A stretch of 64,000 nt of DNA from Moringa oleifera. Its lineage: Eukaryota > Streptophyta > Magnoliopsida > Brassicales > Moringaceae. The notes under the pieces are model-generated. The model was not told the origin of the DNA. It did not search any database and saw nothing but the letters and a program-made list of their open reading frames with translations. Positions 61,519 through 64,000 of the stretch are shown here, piece after piece; position 1 is the stretch's first letter; the number at the start of each line of letters is the position of its first letter. A program made the position numbers and the translations under genes. The DNA is taken from contig JAJFZO010000885.1 in NCBI GenBank assembly GCA_021397835.1, positions 1,065,797-1,129,796 of the forward strand, in the 5' to 3' direction.

Positions 61519-61835
61519 ATGTGGCTAGACAAGCTCGATGTTGTGGGCGGCGAAGCTAACGATGATGCAAGCTACGTGAGGGCCAAATCGTTGGGGGGAT
61601 TTCGAGCCTGCGGAGTGCTTTGTCGTCAGCCCTCGAGGCGGCAGACGTGAGGACGGACCTCGACGCTCAGGCTTGCATAGGCGGACTCGTTGTGCAGCGT
61701 GATCGACGACACGATTGTCAGCCGTTAGCAACGAGCGAGCCACACGGCCAGCCTGGGCACCCCTGCATCCAAGGCATCATTGTTGGGGAAAACGTGGGCA
61801 ACGAAGCGAGAATAATCGTGGGATAATGAGCTGGG
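61519..61835 (+). repeat. F monomer matching the copy at 20087
   Basis: It carries GTGAGGACGG, GCTTGCATAGGCGG, GTTGTGCAGCGTGATCG and ACGATTGTCAGCC, the same private combination as 20087-20408. It precedes a C1 monomer at 61836 whose GATCATCGACAGTTAGC matches only the C1 at 36757 among those I compared. Confidence 0.8.
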
Positions 61836-64000
61836 ATGTGGCTAGACAACCTCGATGGTGTGGGCTGCGAAGCTAACGATGATGCAAGCTACGTGAGGGC
61901 AAAATCGTTGAGGGGATTTCGTGTCTGCGGAGTGCTTCGTCGTAGGCCCTCGAGGCAGCAGACGTGGGGTTGGATCTCGACGCTCAGGCTTGCCTTGGCG
62001 GACTCTATGCGTAGCGAAATCGACGACACGATCATCGACAGTTAGCAATGAGCGAGGCACACGGCCAGCCTCGGCACCCCTGCTTCCAAGGCCTCATTAT
62101 TGGGAAAATCGTGGGCAACAAAGCGAGAATAATCGTGGGATAATGAGATGAGATGTGGCTAGGCAAGCTCGATGGTGTGGGCGACGAAGCTAACGATGGT
62201 GCATGCGAGGCGAGGGCAAAATCATTGGGGGGATCTCGAGCATGCGGAGTGCTTCGTCGTCGGCCCTCGAGGCGGCAAAAGAGGGGTTAGATCTCGACGC
62301 TCAGGCTTGCCTCGGCGGACTCGTGGTGCAGCGCGATCGATGACACGATCGTTGGCCGTTAGCAATGAGCGAGCCACACGGCCAGCCTGGGCACCCTTAC
62401 TGCCAAAGCCACATCGGTGGAAAAAACGTGGGCAATGAAGCGAGAATAATCGTAGGATAATGAGCTGGAATATGGCTAGACAAGCTCGATGTTACGGGCG
62501 GCGAAGCTAACGATGATGCAAGCTACGTGAGGGCCAAATCGTTGGGGGGATTTCGAGCTTGCGGAGTGCTTCGTCGTTAGCCCTCGAGGCGGCAGACGTG
62601 GGGACAGACCTCGACGCTCAGGCTTGCCTAGGCGGACTCGTTGCGCAGCGCGATCGACGACACGATCGTCAACCGTTAGCAACGAGCGAGCCACACGGCC
62701 AGCCTGGGCACCCCTGCATCCAAGGCATCATTGTTGGGGAAAATGTGGGCAACGAAGCGAGAATAATCATGGGATAATGAGCTGGGATATGGCTAGACAA
62801 GCTCGATGGTGTGGGCTACGAAGCTAACGATGATGCAAGCTACGTGAGGGCCAAATCGTTGAGGGGATTTCGAGTCTGCGGAGTGCTTCGTCGTAGGCCC
62901 TCGAGGCAGCAGACGTGGGGTTGGATCTCGACGCTCAGGCTTGCCTAGGCGGACTTATTGCGCAGCGCGATCGACGACACGATCGTCGGCCGTTAGCAAC
63001 GAGTGAGCCACACGGCCAGCCTGGGCACCCCTGCTGCCATGGCCTCATCGGTTGAAAACACGTGGGCAACGAAGCGAGAATAATCGTGGGATAATGAGCT
63101 GAGATGTGGCTAGACAAGCTCGATGGTGTGGGCGACGAAGCTAACGATGATGCATGCGAGGTGAGGGCAAAATCGTTGGGGGGATCTCGACCATGAGGAG
63201 TGCTTCGTCGTCGGCCCTCGAGGCGGCAGACGTGGGGTCGGATCTCGACGCTCAAGCTTGCCTAGGCGGACTCGTTGCGCGGCATGACCGACGACACGAT
63301 CTTCAGCCGTTAGCAACGAGCGAGCCACACGGCTAGCCTGGGCACCCCTGCTTCCAAGGCCTCATCAGTGGGAAAAACGTGGGCAACGAAGCGAGAATAA
63401 TCGTGGGATAATGAGCTGAGATGTGGCTAGACAAGCTCGATGGTGTGGGCGACGAAGCTAACGATGATGCAAGCTACGTGAGGGCCAAATCGTTGGGGGG
63501 ATTTCGAGCCTGCGGAGTGCTTCGTCGTCAGCCCTCGAGGCGGCAGACGTGGGGACGGACCTCAACGCTCAGGCTTGCCTAGGCGGACTCGTTGCGCAGC
63601 GCGATCGACGACACGATCGTCAACCGTTAGCAACGAGCGAGCCACACGGCCAGCCTGGGCACCCGTGCATCCTAGGCATCATTGTTGGGGAAAACGTGGG
63701 CAACGAAGCGAGAATAATCGTGGGATAATGAGCTGGGATGTGGCTAGACAAGCTCGATGGTGTGGGCTGCGAAGCTAACGATGATGCAAGCTACGTGAGG
63801 GCCAAATCGTTGAGGGGATTTCGAGTCTGCGGAGTGCTTCGTCGTAGGCCATCGAGGCAGCAGACGTGGGGTTGGATCTCGACGCTCAGGCTTGCCTAGG
63901 CGGACTCATTGCGCAGCGCGATCGACGACACGATCGTCGGCCGTTAGCAACGAGTGAGCCACACGGCCAGCCTGGGCACCCCTACTGCCATGGCCTCATC
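61836..64000. repeat. Right-end mixed block
   Basis: Starts are C1 61836, E 62153, F 62470, C2 62787, B 63104, F 63421 and a partial C2 at 63738 running to the end. D is absent after C1, and a B monomer takes the place of E in the last trimer. Sequence remains ordinary satellite to base 64000, so the array continues beyond the window. Confidence 0.85.
63104..63420 (+). repeat. Isolated class B monomer far from the A-B array
   Basis: It has the B markers GGGGTCGGATC, CGGCATGACC (usual CGGCGTGACC) and ATCTTCAGCC. It also has the rare CTCGACCATGAGGAG variant and the ACGGCTAGCCTGGG and CATCAGTGGG tail. That combination matches the B monomer at 4221 almost exactly, 58883 bp away. It sits between C2 and F, where E is expected. 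Confidence 0.85.

Larger units (their letters stand above)
53257..61835. repeat. Nine C2-E-F trimers, 951 bp each
   Basis: C2 starts are 53257, 54207, 55158, 56109, about 57073, 58023, 58974, about 59933 and 60885, with C1 at 61836. Clean units are 950 or 951 bp. The ones crossing disturbed patches at 56650-57100 and 59330-60310 deviate by a few bases. E starts at 53573, 54524, 55475, 56426, 57389, 58340, 59291, about 60248 and 61202. F starts at 53890, 54841, 55792, 56753, 57706, 58657, 59618, 60568 and 61519. This is the longest uniform run in the window. Confidence 0.9.
1..64000. repeat. Satellite DNA array, 317 bp monomer, about 202 copies head to tail
   Basis: The string ATGTGGCTAGACAAGC or a one to two base variant recurs every 316 to 319 bp from 93 to 63738, giving 201 monomer starts plus partial copies at both ends. 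All copies have the same orientation. No unique sequence, transposon, tRNA, rRNA or protein gene interrupts the array. The monomer is GC- and CpG-rich, with one AT-richer stretch (GAGAATAATCGTGGGATAAT) just before the chosen start. Because 317 is not a multiple of three, reading frames shift at each monomer junction, which argues against a repeat-containing protein. Long homogeneous arrays with higher-order structure are characteristic of eukaryotic heterochromatic satellites. A centromeric role is possible but is inference only. The species is not recognised. Confidence 0.97.

Noticed and set aside
1..64000. CRISPR array
   Set aside because: The repeat unit is 317 bp with no short repeat and unique spacer pattern; all parts of the unit recur.
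1..64000. Transposable element or viral insertion
   Set aside because: No segment departs from the satellite monomer, no terminal repeats or target-site duplications are seen, and no polymerase, integrase or transposase motif appears in any frame.
1..64000. Ribosomal DNA spacer repeats or tRNA clusters
   Set aside because: No rRNA-like conserved segment or tRNA cloverleaf was recognised in the monomer, and no rRNA gene flanks the array within the window. A spacer origin outside the window cannot be ruled out.

Overview
The whole 64 kb window is one uninterrupted satellite DNA array. A monomer of about 317 bp is repeated head to tail, always in the same orientation, from the first base to the last. 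Taking the conserved string ATGTGGCTAGACAAGC as an arbitrary monomer start, I count 201 starts between 93 and 63738. Nearly all intervals are 316 to 319 bp. I see no supported protein gene, RNA gene, transposon, CRISPR array, inversion or unique flanking sequence. The many open frames of 60 to 180 codons are by-products of a CpG-rich repeat, recur in every monomer on both strands, and are not annotated as genes. The organism cannot be named from this. Long homogeneous satellite arrays with higher-order structure are typical of eukaryotic centromeric, pericentromeric or subtelomeric heterochromatin, and the array is too long and regular for a normal bacterial locus.

Six monomer classes can be told apart by eye. 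A has GATAAATGCT and GAGAATGCGG. B has GGGGTCGGAT and ATCTTCAGCC. C has GAGTCTGCGG or GTGTCTGCGG with GTAGGCCC, and splits into C1 (CTCTATGCGCAGCGAAATCG) and C2 (CTCATTGCGCAGCGCG). D has CCGAATCTTT and GCAAGACG and is 318 bp. E has AAAAGAGGGGTTAGAT. F has GAGCCTGCGG and GGGACGGACC. C2 looks like a C front half joined to an A back half, and E shares its front half with B.

The classes are arranged in higher-order repeats that change along the window. Positions 1-5171 are an A-B dimer array (634 bp). Positions 5172-23284 are a patchwork with local duplications. Positions 23285-27091 are three C1-D-E-F tetramers (1269 bp each). Positions 27092-43102 are mixed trimers, tetramers and chimeric monomers, with one clean 170 bp deletion at 29271. 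Position 43103 begins one tetramer, followed by three C2-E-F trimers (951 bp each) at 44372-47224, four tetramers at 47225-52306, a short chimeric stretch, and nine trimers at 53257-61835. The last 2.2 kb is mixed and contains an isolated B monomer matching copies about 59 kb away.

About fourteen short patches carry dense small indels against otherwise length-perfect neighbours. They look more like unpolished long-read consensus than biology, and they should be treated with caution. The array as a whole reads as a snapshot of satellite evolution by unequal exchange, chimera formation and local amplification.
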